Source of the DNA: UBA1563 sp037440065
GTDB lineage: Bacteria > Bacteroidota > Ignavibacteria > Ignavibacteriales > Ignavibacteriaceae
Assembly (NCBI GenBank): GCA_037440065.1
Contig: JBBIUV010000020.1
Span: 1 to 64,000 of the forward strand
Length of the DNA: 64,000 nt
Reading direction: 5' to 3'
The translations under genes were made by a program, and so were the position numbers. How positions within the stretch are numbered: position 1 is the stretch's first letter; every line of letters begins with the position of its first letter. Under the pieces are notes generated by a model, which was not told where the DNA came from, searched no databases, and saw only the letters and a list, made by a program, of their open reading frames with translations. Positions 26,088 through 34,271 of the stretch are shown piece by piece.

Positions 26088-28106
26088 TTGACAAAAGCAT
26101 TTTTTCTCATTGCAATTTTAGTTTCTCTTACACTAACTTCCGCTCAGGAAGCGAATAAAATTGAACTCACCTCCATAGAATTTTCTGGTAATTCAACTTA
26201 TTCCACTTCAATGCTTAAAGACGTGGTTTTGTCTAAGGAGACCCCAAGCTGGTTCTGGAAATTTCTAAATTCCTTTAGCAGTCTTGGAAAAGAACCCTCC
26301 TACTTCGATAGTTTGTTACTTCACGATGACATGAATGCGTTGAAAGATTTTTATAATTCTAACGGATTTTTTGAAGCTCATTTTTCCTCAAGTTTCAAAA
26401 TTGATACGCTCAACAATAGTGCAGAAGTAGTTTTTTCAATTAATGAACGTCAACCTTCTGCTTTTACAAAGATAAAGTTGAATGGGTTAAAAGATATTTC
26501 CTCGGAATTGAAAGAAGGGATCGATAAAGATTTTACTGCATTGGAAACAAAAAGATTCTCCCAAAACTTATTAAAAAGCAATATAGATGGAGTAATCGAA
26601 AATTTAAATAATTCGGGCTACATGCTTGCCGCTTTTGATAGTTCGGTTATTGAAAAAGATACAGTTAAAAACCGGGCAAATGTTGAAATTTATTTTAAAC
26701 CACGTCCGCGTTTTAAAATTAGTAATGTGTGGATTGAAAAGAGCGGTGAGGGAAGTGACTTTGTTGAAACCGAATTGTTAAAAGATCTTGTTGGAATTAA
26801 ACAAGATGAGTTATACAGCGCTGAAAAAATTCGCCAGAGCCAGGTTCGTTTGTACCGAACCGGATTGTTCAATTATGTACAAGTGCTTCCCGTTACGGAA
26901 GACACTACAGGAAATTATGTTCCGCTAAAAGTACTTGGCAATATCGGCAAGATGAACGAACTTGCGCCGGAATTGCTTATGAACAATCAGCAAAACACAT
27001 TTAATCTTGGTATGGGGGGAACTTTCACGCGCAAGAATTTTCTTGGCCGTGCGCGGAAATTAACGTTAACAAGTTCCTTTGGTGTTCAAGATTTATTCAA
27101 AATTAATTTCCCTAAATTAACCAAAGCATTTTCGTTAAGGGACACATCTCTTTCAGGATTTTTTGATTCAAAAGTAAAAATTGAACAACCCTATGTTTTT
27201 AACAAACCTATCTTCGGAATTCTTGAAGGATATTTCACACTCCGGAAAGATGCAACATCAAGCAAAAGAAACTATGGTGGTAAAATAAGTTTTGAGTTTG
27301 AATTACCTGCTTACACGTTTATTAACTTTCTGTCATCTTACTACAATGCTGAAATTGCTGACGAAATTTTCTTCTTAACCGACCGTGAGCTAACACGAAG
27401 TCAGACGTTGTCAATTCTTGGTTTGGATCTACGGTCGATTAAAACTACAAATCCCTTATTCCCGGCAAACGGATATAATTTGGCGATAATTTTAGAGGAA
27501 GCAAATTCAATTCCTTATTTCATATCAAAATTATCCAAGCAAGATTATTCAACGCCACTTTATTACAAATCTCAATTTACCTATGCAAAGTATTTTGCAA
27601 CAAACAGAAGAGAAACGGCGGTACTCGGTTTAAAACTGAAAACGGGATTTTTAAGAGCTTACCGGGGAAGTGAACTTGACGTTCCGACAACCAAAAAGTA
27701 TTTTACCGGCGGCAGCAACTCTGTGCGGGGTTGGCGTGCAAGGGAACTCTCTCCAAAGATTGAAGTTCCGATATTAAACGAAACTACAAATAAAGTTGAA
27801 ACCGTCCTGCTTGAAGGAGGAAGTTTTTTATTTGAAGGTTCAGCCGAATACCGGTATAAGTTGACCGAATCAATCGGCGTGGCTGCGTTTGTAGATTTCG
27901 GGAACTCATGGAGCAATGTTAAAAAATCGAGGGCATCAGAAATTGCCGTAGCCTCGGGATTCGGTTTCCGATATTACACGATGATAGCTCCTTTTCGTAT
28001 CGATTTTGGCTTCAAATCGTACGATCCATACTCAGAAAGACGCATTTTGAAGCGAAAATTCTTCGATTTAATGGAATTTCATTTTGGTATCGGGGAAGCG
28101 TTTTAA
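26088..28106 (+). CDS. Omp85-family outer-membrane protein (BamA/TamA type)
   Basis: A 672-residue outer-membrane protein. A signal peptide (1-19) precedes about three POTRA domains (about 24-300; IELTSIEFSGNSTYSTSMLK is the first) and the Omp85 barrel (about 310-672), with TGGSNSVRGWRARELSP (the VRGF/Y-type lid-lock motif as VRGW) and the terminal Phe. Omp85 proteins insert or translocate proteins at the outer membrane. It is smaller than typical BamA (five POTRA domains), so a TamA-like or specialised role is likelier. TTG start at 26088. Confidence 0.88.
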   Translation: MTKAFFLIAILVSLTLTSAQEANKIELTSIEFSGNSTYSTSMLKDVVLSKETPSWFWKFLNSFSSLGKEPSYFDSLLLHDDMNALKDFYNSNGFFEAHFSSSFKIDTLNNSAEVVFSINERQPSAFTKIKLNGLKDISSELKEGIDKDFTALETKRFSQNLLKSNIDGVIENLNNSGYMLAAFDSSVIEKDTVKNRANVEIYFKPRPRFKISNVWIEKSGEGSDFVETELLKDLVGIKQDELYSAEKIRQSQVRLYRTGLFNYVQVLPVTEDTTGNYVPLKVLGNIGKMNELAPELLMNNQQNTFNLGMGGTFTRKNFLGRARKLTLTSSFGVQDLFKINFPKLTKAFSLRDTSLSGFFDSKVKIEQPYVFNKPIFGILEGYFTLRKDATSSKRNYGGKISFEFELPAYTFINFLSSYYNAEIADEIFFLTDRELTRSQTLSILGLDLRSIKTTNPLFPANGYNLAIILEEANSIPYFISKLSKQDYSTPLYYKSQFTYAKYFATNRRETAVLGLKLKTGFLRAYRGSELDVPTTKKYFTGGSNSVRGWRARELSPKIEVPILNETTNKVETVLLEGGSFLFEGSAEYRYKLTESIGVAAFVDFGNSWSNVKKSRASEIAVASGFGFRYYTMIAPFRIDFGFKSYDPYSERRILKRKFFDLMEFHFGIGEAF

Positions 28107-28161
28107 TTCTTGGTTACCTCTCCATTTTTCTTTATTTTTGTGCCCATTATAGGTAGGATTT

Positions 28162-29031
28162 ATGATATTGAGCATGACCGGTTACGGCAAATCCGTAGCC
28201 GCATTTAACGGTTTTTCTTTTGAAGTTGAATTAAAAAGCGTAAATAATAGATTTTTAGAAGTTTCGGCTAAACTGCCAGGAAGTTTGTTCGCCAAAGAAT
28301 TTGAGATTAAGGAGCTGATCCGCTCAAAGATTAAGAGGGGAAAAATTAGTCTTTCGATTTCTGTTAAATTCGGCGCCGGACAGGATGCGTTAATCAACGA
28401 GGCTAAATTGATTGAAACCGCGCAGATGTTGAAGCAGATTAAAAAATCTCTGGATCTGAAAGAAGAAATTCAGCTTGCACATTTTCTTAATTTTAAGGAA
28501 TTATTCTCTCCCGATTTTCTTGAATTTACCGATGAACATTTTGATGTTTTGAAAAAATGTATCTCGGAAGCTGCTGATAACCTGATCGAGATGAGAAAAA
28601 TAGAAGGTAAATCGCTGTTAAAGGATTTACTTGAAAGAGCGGCGGTTATAACCAATACGTTGGAAGAAATCGAGAAAATTCATAGAGATTCAGTTAACGA
28701 ATATTTCCAAAAACTGCAGGAGCGAGCTCAACAGATAATAAAAGATATTCAAAACTATTCAGACCGTTTGGAATTTGAACTTGCATTGCTGACGGAAAAG
28801 TCGGATATTACTGAAGAGTGCGTACGGTTAAAAAGTCATTTAAAATATTTTTCTGAAGTCCTTACCGCTGGTGACGAAGCTGGAAGAAAACTTAATTTTA
28901 TTTGTCAGGAAATGCACCGGGAAGCCAATACCATTGCTTCTAAATCTCTCTCGGCAGAAATTACGCATCATTCTGTTTCGATAAGGGAAGAAGTTGAAAA
29001 AATCCGCGAACAAATTCAGAATATTGAATAG
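28162..29031 (+). CDS. yicC: YicC-family endoribonuclease-like protein
   Basis: A 289-residue YicC protein: SMTGYGKSV at the N-terminus, ELKSVNNRFLEVSAKLP and the C-terminal DUF1732 segment with GRKLNFICQEMHREANTIASKS. Family members have been linked to RNA cleavage and stationary-phase survival. Its stop overlaps the gmk start codon by 1 nt, the common yicC-gmk-rpoZ arrangement. Confidence 0.93.
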   Translation: MILSMTGYGKSVAAFNGFSFEVELKSVNNRFLEVSAKLPGSLFAKEFEIKELIRSKIKRGKISLSISVKFGAGQDALINEAKLIETAQMLKQIKKSLDLKEEIQLAHFLNFKELFSPDFLEFTDEHFDVLKKCISEAADNLIEMRKIEGKSLLKDLLERAAVITNTLEEIEKIHRDSVNEYFQKLQERAQQIIKDIQNYSDRLEFELALLTEKSDITEECVRLKSHLKYFSEVLTAGDEAGRKLNFICQEMHREANTIASKSLSAEITHHSVSIREEVEKIREQIQNIE

Positions 29032-29606
29032 TGAATAAAAAGGGAAAAATTATTGTTATCGCTGCACCAAGCGGAACCGGTAAAACGACGATAATAAAAG
29101 CTGTTTTAAAACTGATGCCGGAAATTGTCTATTCAATTTCCGCTACAACCCGTGAAAAGCGATATAACGAAATTGATGGGAAAGATTACTTTTTTATCGA
29201 TGAGGAAACTTTTAAGCAAAAAATAGAGAACCACCAATTTGTAGAGTGGGAAAAAGTTTACGATTATTACTACGGGACACCGAAATTTTTTGTGGAGAAG
29301 ATCATTTGGGAAGGAAAATCGATTCTTTTGGAAGTTGACGTAAAAGGGGCGCTGGCTATTAAAAACGTCTATCCGGAAGCAAACCTGATCTATATTCTTC
29401 CGCCAAGTCTGGAAGAATTGGAAAAAAGACTCCGGGAAAGAAAAACCGAGAGCGAAACCGATTTTCAAAAAAGAATTGAGAGGGCAAAAATGGAGTTGAG
29501 TCTTAAGGATAAATTTGACTATTTTATAGTCAACAATAATTTAAATACTGCAATTTTAGAAGCAAAAGAAGTGATAGAAAAAATAACAAAGAAGGAGATG
29601 AACTAA
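29031..29606 (+). CDS. gmk: Guanylate kinase
   Basis: A 191-residue guanylate kinase: P-loop APSGTGKTT (residues 12-20), SISATTREKR and GKDYFFID of the GMP-binding domain, and LEVDVKGA. It makes GDP from GMP. GTG start at 29031 overlaps the yicC stop by 1 nt; its stop overlaps the rpoZ start by 1 nt, so the three are translationally coupled. Confidence 0.96.
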   Translation: MNKKGKIIVIAAPSGTGKTTIIKAVLKLMPEIVYSISATTREKRYNEIDGKDYFFIDEETFKQKIENHQFVEWEKVYDYYYGTPKFFVEKIIWEGKSILLEVDVKGALAIKNVYPEANLIYILPPSLEELEKRLRERKTESETDFQKRIERAKMELSLKDKFDYFIVNNNLNTAILEAKEVIEKITKKEMN

Positions 29607-29902
29607 TGAGCGTAAGCCCAATAGATTTACGAGCAATTGATAAACGCGTAGCCAATGTATACGAAGGAATAGTTGTAGCCGGAAAAAAAGCCCGTGCAAT
29701 TAATGATGACCGTAAGATTGAATTTAATGCCGCTTTGGCAACTGTTCCTGCAACTAATATTAGTGCTGACGACGATAGTGAAGATTTTGATAACCCTGCA
29801 CAATTAAGCTTATCGTTAAAATTCGAAAAAAGATATAAACCACATGTTGAAGCGTTACATGAATTGCTTGACAACGGTATTGAATTTGAATTTAAAAAAT
29901 AA
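29606..29902 (+). CDS. rpoZ: RNA polymerase omega subunit
   Basis: A 98-residue omega-family protein: VYEGIVVAGKKARAIND corresponds to the conserved YEAVVVAAKRARQIN helix that clamps the beta-prime C-terminus. An acidic patch (ADDDSEDFD) and a C-terminal extension follow, as in Bacteroidota/Chlorobi versions. Position after gmk agrees. ATG overlaps the gmk stop. Confidence 0.92.
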   Translation: MSVSPIDLRAIDKRVANVYEGIVVAGKKARAINDDRKIEFNAALATVPATNISADDDSEDFDNPAQLSLSLKFEKRYKPHVEALHELLDNGIEFEFKK

Positions 29903-29982
29903 AAACATTTTGATCTTTTAACCGGAGAAAATTAATCACAAGACTTCTCCTCTAAATTTATCCGGTTTTACTTATGGTTATT

Positions 29983-30018
29983 AGCGGAAGTGACGTTTTT
30001 TTCTCTTCCGCTTTTTTT
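29983..30018 (+). terminator. Intrinsic terminator after rpoZ
   Basis: AGCGGAAG (29983-29990) / CTTCCGCT (30005-30012) followed by T-run. A weaker long-range inverted pair, AACCGGAGAA near 29920 with TTCTCC and TCCGGTT downstream, lies between it and the stop codon. Confidence 0.88.
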
Positions 30019-30060
30019 CTTCATCCATGCATTAATTGAATCCAAAAGTCTTAATCCGAA

Positions 30061-30810
30061 ATGACCACTGCAAAACAAAAAATCATTGATTCATTACTCC
30101 TGCAGAAAGAATTGCATGGTGATGAGCTATTTACCAAAAGACTTACCGAACCGTCTCCATCCAAGTATTCTGAAAAAAAAGTACAAGAGGCTCCTCCCAC
30201 GAAAGTAAGCGAACCGTCACTAAAAATTTCTTCAACCAACGGATTGGACCCTACAAACAATATCGACAAGTATTATCAAGAAATTTGTAATTGTTTAGCT
30301 TGTCCGTTAGGTAAAACACGCAACAAGTTTGTCTTTGGTGTCGGCAATCCGAATGCAAAAGTAATGTTGGTTGGCGAAGGGCCAGGAGCGGACGAGGATG
30401 AGCAAGGAATTCCTTTTGTTGGGAGAGCCGGACAACTTCTTACAAAAATTTTAGAAGCAATCAATTTTAACCGGGAAGAAGTTTACATCGCAAACATTGT
30501 AAAATGTCGTCCTCCGGGGAATAGAACTCCTAATCCGATAGAAATAGAAACATGTATACCTTATCTTCACAAACAGATCGAAATCATCCGACCCCAAATG
30601 ATCCTCTGTTTAGGTACAACCGCTGCTGTAAGCTTACTTAAAAGAAAAGAATCCCTTGGAACATTACGGGGAAAAGTTCATCAAGTGGGAGAAATAAAAG
30701 CGGTAGTTACCTACCATCCGGCCGCGTTATTACGCAATCCAAATTGGAAAAAAGATTGCTGGGCTGATGTACAATATTTCAGAAAATTATATGATGAAAT
30801 GTTTGTATGA
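30061..30810 (+). CDS. Uracil-DNA glycosylase, Fe-S family 4 type
   Basis: A 249-residue protein. The first 80 residues are a charged, low-complexity extension. Then comes the UDG-like domain with CPLGKTRNKFVFG (cluster Cys pair in CLAC), the active-site GEGPGADEDEQGIPFVGRAG, KCRPPGNRTP with further cluster cysteines, and the C-terminal TYHPAALLRNP motif. It removes uracil from DNA in base-excision repair. No SD is visible before the ATG. Confidence 0.92.
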   Translation: MTTAKQKIIDSLLLQKELHGDELFTKRLTEPSPSKYSEKKVQEAPPTKVSEPSLKISSTNGLDPTNNIDKYYQEICNCLACPLGKTRNKFVFGVGNPNAKVMLVGEGPGADEDEQGIPFVGRAGQLLTKILEAINFNREEVYIANIVKCRPPGNRTPNPIEIETCIPYLHKQIEIIRPQMILCLGTTAAVSLLKRKESLGTLRGKVHQVGEIKAVVTYHPAALLRNPNWKKDCWADVQYFRKLYDEMFV

Positions 30811-30885
30811 GATATTTTTTTATCTTTATGCTATTGTTTTTATTTAATTGATGCATGTGCCGTTTAATTTAGAATTATATCGTTT

Positions 30886-32340
30886 ATGACAAAAAGAAGC
30901 AATCAAAGTGAGCCTGTTAGACCAGACGCAGAGTATTTCAAAAGAATTCCAACTGATGTAAAACCTCCTTCCGTCCCCGAAATTGAAATGGCCGTGCTTG
31001 GTGCTATGTTGATTGAAAAAGAAGCGGTACCTAAAGCAATTGAACTTCTGAATCCAACAAGTTTTTATTTAAAGGAACACGCATTAATCTTTGAAGCAAT
31101 GATAGATTTGTTCAATGCCGATGAACCAATTGATACAGTAACTCTTTACCAGGAATTGAAACGGCGGGGTACCTCTGAAAAGGTTGGCGGAGTAGTTTAT
31201 CTCAGTAAACTTTCACAGAATATTTCTTCTGCCGCTAATATTGAATATCACGCAAAAATTATTTTAGAAAAATCCATTCTCCGGAAACTCATTTCAACAT
31301 CACATGATATCGCACGCGAAGCATACGACGGAAGCGAGGACGCATTTAATATCTTGGATTCTGCCGAACGCAAAATATTTGAGATAACCGAAGAGCATCT
31401 TAAAAAATCATATCAAGATATGGATCAAGCTGTACGTGATGCACTTGAGTACATAGACGCGATTCATTCCAAAGATTTCAAAAATATTGCCGTTCCCACC
31501 GGATTTATGGACATGGATGATATGCTTGGCGGATTTCAGAAATCTGATTTAATTATTATTGCAGCAAGACCTTCAATGGGAAAAACAGCATTCGCTCTTT
31601 CACTTGCTCGAAATGCTGCAATTGATCATAAAGTCCCAGTTGTAGTTTTTAGTTTGGAAATGGCGACGGTACAGCTTATCATTCGTTTACTTTGTGCTGA
31701 AGGAAAAATTGATGCGCAACGTTTACGTACCGGAAAATTTTCTTCCAAGGAAGAAGGCGACAAACTGCGGAGAGCTTCGGCTAAGTTAATGAGCGCGCCG
31801 ATTTATATTGATGATACGCCCGCTCAATCAATTTTGGAAATTCGCGCGAAAGCCCGACGATTAGTTTCCGAGAAAAAAGTTGGGATGGTTGTAGTTGATT
31901 ACTTGCAGCTCATTCAGGGTCCCGCTCGCGCAGAAAGTAGGGAAAGAGAAATTGCACATATTTCCCGTTCACTTAAAGCTTTAGCAAAGGAATTAAAAAT
32001 TCCTGTTATTGCGCTTGCACAGTTAAACCGTGCAGTAGAATCAAGAACCGATAAACGTCCGCAGCTTTCCGATTTGCGTGAGTCAGGTTCAATCGAACAA
32101 GATGCAGATGTGGTCATGTTTATTCATCGCCCGGAACGTTATGCTCAAGCTGATAGTAAAGATTATGCCGATGCTGAAGGGATTGCAGAAATTATTATTG
32201 CCAAACAAAGAAATGGTCCAACCGGTGAAGTGAAATTAACATTCTTAAAAGAATTCACACGGTTCGAAAGTAATTTAGCTTTTAGACCTGATCCTAACTT
32301 AACTTATAATGCACAGCCAACAGAGGAATTTCCAATATGA
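30886..32340 (+). CDS. dnaB: Replicative DNA helicase
   Basis: A 484-residue DnaB: N-terminal domain (VPEIEMAVLGAMLIEKEAV), linker, and RecA-like domain with Walker A RPSMGKT (228-234), Walker B VVVDYLQLI, and the LRESGSIEQDADVVMFIHR motif. It forms the hexameric ring that unwinds the replication fork. No intein interrupts it. Its last 4 nt overlap the next gene (ATGA). Confidence 0.96.
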   Translation: MTKRSNQSEPVRPDAEYFKRIPTDVKPPSVPEIEMAVLGAMLIEKEAVPKAIELLNPTSFYLKEHALIFEAMIDLFNADEPIDTVTLYQELKRRGTSEKVGGVVYLSKLSQNISSAANIEYHAKIILEKSILRKLISTSHDIAREAYDGSEDAFNILDSAERKIFEITEEHLKKSYQDMDQAVRDALEYIDAIHSKDFKNIAVPTGFMDMDDMLGGFQKSDLIIIAARPSMGKTAFALSLARNAAIDHKVPVVVFSLEMATVQLIIRLLCAEGKIDAQRLRTGKFSSKEEGDKLRRASAKLMSAPIYIDDTPAQSILEIRAKARRLVSEKKVGMVVVDYLQLIQGPARAESREREIAHISRSLKALAKELKIPVIALAQLNRAVESRTDKRPQLSDLRESGSIEQDADVVMFIHRPERYAQADSKDYADAEGIAEIIIAKQRNGPTGEVKLTFLKEFTRFESNLAFRPDPNLTYNAQPTEEFPI

Positions 32341-33185
32341 AAACTCTTATCATGGTGTTACTTGCTTTTGTATTTACACACGCACAGATTGCTACGGAAG
32401 AAGATAAACAAATCTGCAAAGCAAAATTTGATTTAGCCGTAAGCGACAACCTTGCTTCAAAACCGATTGGTGATGTAATCACTGCGATCGGTAAAAGTTT
32501 TCTGGGACTTCAATATGAAGCATTCACATTAGAAAAAGGTGAAAAGGAAACATTGGTTGTTCACTTAACCGGTTTGGATTGCACAACTTTCCTTGAAAAC
32601 TGTCTTGTGTTTTCACGTTGTATTAAAAAAGGAAAAACTTCATTCGAAGATTACGCTAAAGAGTTGGAGTTCGTTCGTTACCGCGATGGCAAACTGGGAG
32701 ATTATCCTTCAAGACTCCATTATTTTTCTGATTGGATTTTTAACAACACAAAGAAAAACATCGTTGAAGATGTTACAAAATCAATCGGGGGAGTACCAAT
32801 TCAATTTAAAGTTGGATACATGACGAAGCATCCGGAATCTTATCGCCAACTAAAAGAGAATGAAAAATTTATTCCTATTGTTGCCAAACAAGAAGATGCG
32901 ATTAATAAAAGAACTTACTATTATATTCCAAAAGATAAAGTTGATGGAATTGAATCTCAAATTCATAACGGCGATTTAATTGCAATTACTACTAATTTGG
33001 AAGGCTTGGATATTGGTCATGTTGGTGTTGCAATAAAGATGGATGACGGAAGGATTCATTTTATGCACGCTCCGCTGGTTGGATCTAAAGTACAAATTTC
33101 CGAATTACCGTTAGGCGGATATTTAGCAAAGATCAAAAAACATACGGGAATTATTGTACTTAGATCACAAGAACCTAAAAATTAA
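32337..33185 (+). CDS. DUF1460 / N-acetylmuramoyl-L-alanine amidase-like secreted protein
   Basis: A 282-residue exported protein with a signal peptide (1-17, ending THAQ) and a DUF1460-type NlpC/P60-like fold: the catalytic Cys82 in GLDCTTFLE, the mid segment LHYFSDWIFNN, and the histidine region GLDIGHVGVAIKMDDGRIHFMHA. Family structures suggest amidase or peptidase action on peptidoglycan fragments. Overlap with dnaB by 4 nt implies co-translation although the functions are unrelated. Confidence 0.85.
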   Translation: MKTLIMVLLAFVFTHAQIATEEDKQICKAKFDLAVSDNLASKPIGDVITAIGKSFLGLQYEAFTLEKGEKETLVVHLTGLDCTTFLENCLVFSRCIKKGKTSFEDYAKELEFVRYRDGKLGDYPSRLHYFSDWIFNNTKKNIVEDVTKSIGGVPIQFKVGYMTKHPESYRQLKENEKFIPIVAKQEDAINKRTYYYIPKDKVDGIESQIHNGDLIAITTNLEGLDIGHVGVAIKMDDGRIHFMHAPLVGSKVQISELPLGGYLAKIKKHTGIIVLRSQEPKN

Positions 33186-33204
33186 TTAGGAATTACGAAT
33201 TAGG
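33184..33204 (+). repeat. Heptamer repeat AATTAGG/AATTACG (3 units)
   Basis: AATTAGG, AATTACG, AATTAGG in tandem, starting in the stop codon of the DUF1460 gene. Different consensus from the GTAGAAA arrays but same 7-bp period and same position after a stop. Confidence 0.65.
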
Positions 33205-33410
33205 ACGATGGTTTTGTAAAATCTGGGTAGGTTGGTATTCCGAATAACTAAACAGATCTTCGTATGTACGACTATGAAAACACCTTTTCGGTTAAGCATC
33301 TAACAATGAAAAATTTGGTGAAACAATTTATTAGTTTTAAGTTATAATATATTTTTATAAAATTAATGATTCAGGGTGTTACCATTGTGAATATTCTGAA
33401 GGGATGACCG

Positions 33411-34139
33411 ATGCTTTATATAAAACTTTTCTTTATTCGGAAAATCAAGGGACTATCCTTGAAAATAGGTTTACATCGTATAGTAGAGCCATTTTCAAAT
33501 TTTTTCCTTACACTAATTTATCTATCTAAGTTTTCCAAATGGCGAAATGAAAATCGTATTCTAAGGTTTAATGATTTTTATAATAATAATGTAAAGTATG
33601 TTGATCGATTCAAACTCCATGAATTTTTATTGAACTCGGAAAAGCTAGATCAAGCTATTGACTTCTATGAATTTGGAGTAGCAGATGGTATTTCTTTCAA
33701 GTGGTGGGTGGAGAAAAATAAAAATAGTAATTCACGATTCTTTGGTTTTGACACATTTACTGGACTACCAGAAGACTTTGGAGTGATGAAAAAAGAAGAC
33801 TATGATACTAAAGGGAATTTCCCGGATGTTGGTGGTGATATAAGATGTCATTTTTATGCAGGCCTTTTTCAAGATTCTCTTCGACCATTTTTACAAGAAA
33901 ATAAACCACTTAATAGAAAAGTCATACATCTAGATGCTGATTTATATTCTGCCACGTTATACGTTTTAACAGTGATGAGTCCATTCTTGACTTCAGGAGA
34001 CATTATTATGTTTGATGAATTTGGAGTTCCAACACATGAGTTTAAAGCATTTGCTGATTTTGAATCTTCTTATTATTTTAAGTACGAGGTATTAGGAGCA
34101 GTTAATAATTATTTACAGATTGCCATTAAGGTACTTTAA
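33411..34139 (+). CDS. TylF/MycF-like O-methyltransferase-family protein
   Basis: A 242-residue protein of the macrocin-O-methyltransferase (TylF) type: the SAM-binding start is YEFGVADGISFKWW, then FFGFDTFTGLPEDF, the metal-binding VIHLDADLYSATLYVL and IIMFDEFG. Such enzymes methylate sugar hydroxyls in antibiotics and surface polysaccharides. No biosynthetic partners are adjacent. Base composition is visibly richer in A+T than the flanking housekeeping genes, consistent with recent acquisition. Confidence 0.78.
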   Translation: MLYIKLFFIRKIKGLSLKIGLHRIVEPFSNFFLTLIYLSKFSKWRNENRILRFNDFYNNNVKYVDRFKLHEFLLNSEKLDQAIDFYEFGVADGISFKWWVEKNKNSNSRFFGFDTFTGLPEDFGVMKKEDYDTKGNFPDVGGDIRCHFYAGLFQDSLRPFLQENKPLNRKVIHLDADLYSATLYVLTVMSPFLTSGDIIMFDEFGVPTHEFKAFADFESSYYFKYEVLGAVNNYLQIAIKVL

Positions 34140-34271
34140 GACAATTTGAAGAGAGTAACTATCTGATTCGGAATAAATAATACAATGGGGTGGACAAGAA
34201 GCGTGTTTATTAATAAGTACTCGTTTCATGTACGTCTACTTAAGGGAAAAAATAATATAGGGAAACTGGTC

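Noticed and set aside
29133..29468. Minus-strand open frame of 111 codons across guanylate kinase
   Set aside because: Antisense to a well-conserved housekeeping gene; composition is what a codon-mirrored frame gives.
33186..33410. tRNA or small RNA gene in the spacer before the methyltransferase
   Set aside because: No cloverleaf arms, T-loop consensus or strong hairpin could be found.
34185..34271. Upstream start for the large propeller protein
   Set aside because: It would place 29 charged residues ahead of a clean signal peptide; the ATG at 34272 starts it directly.
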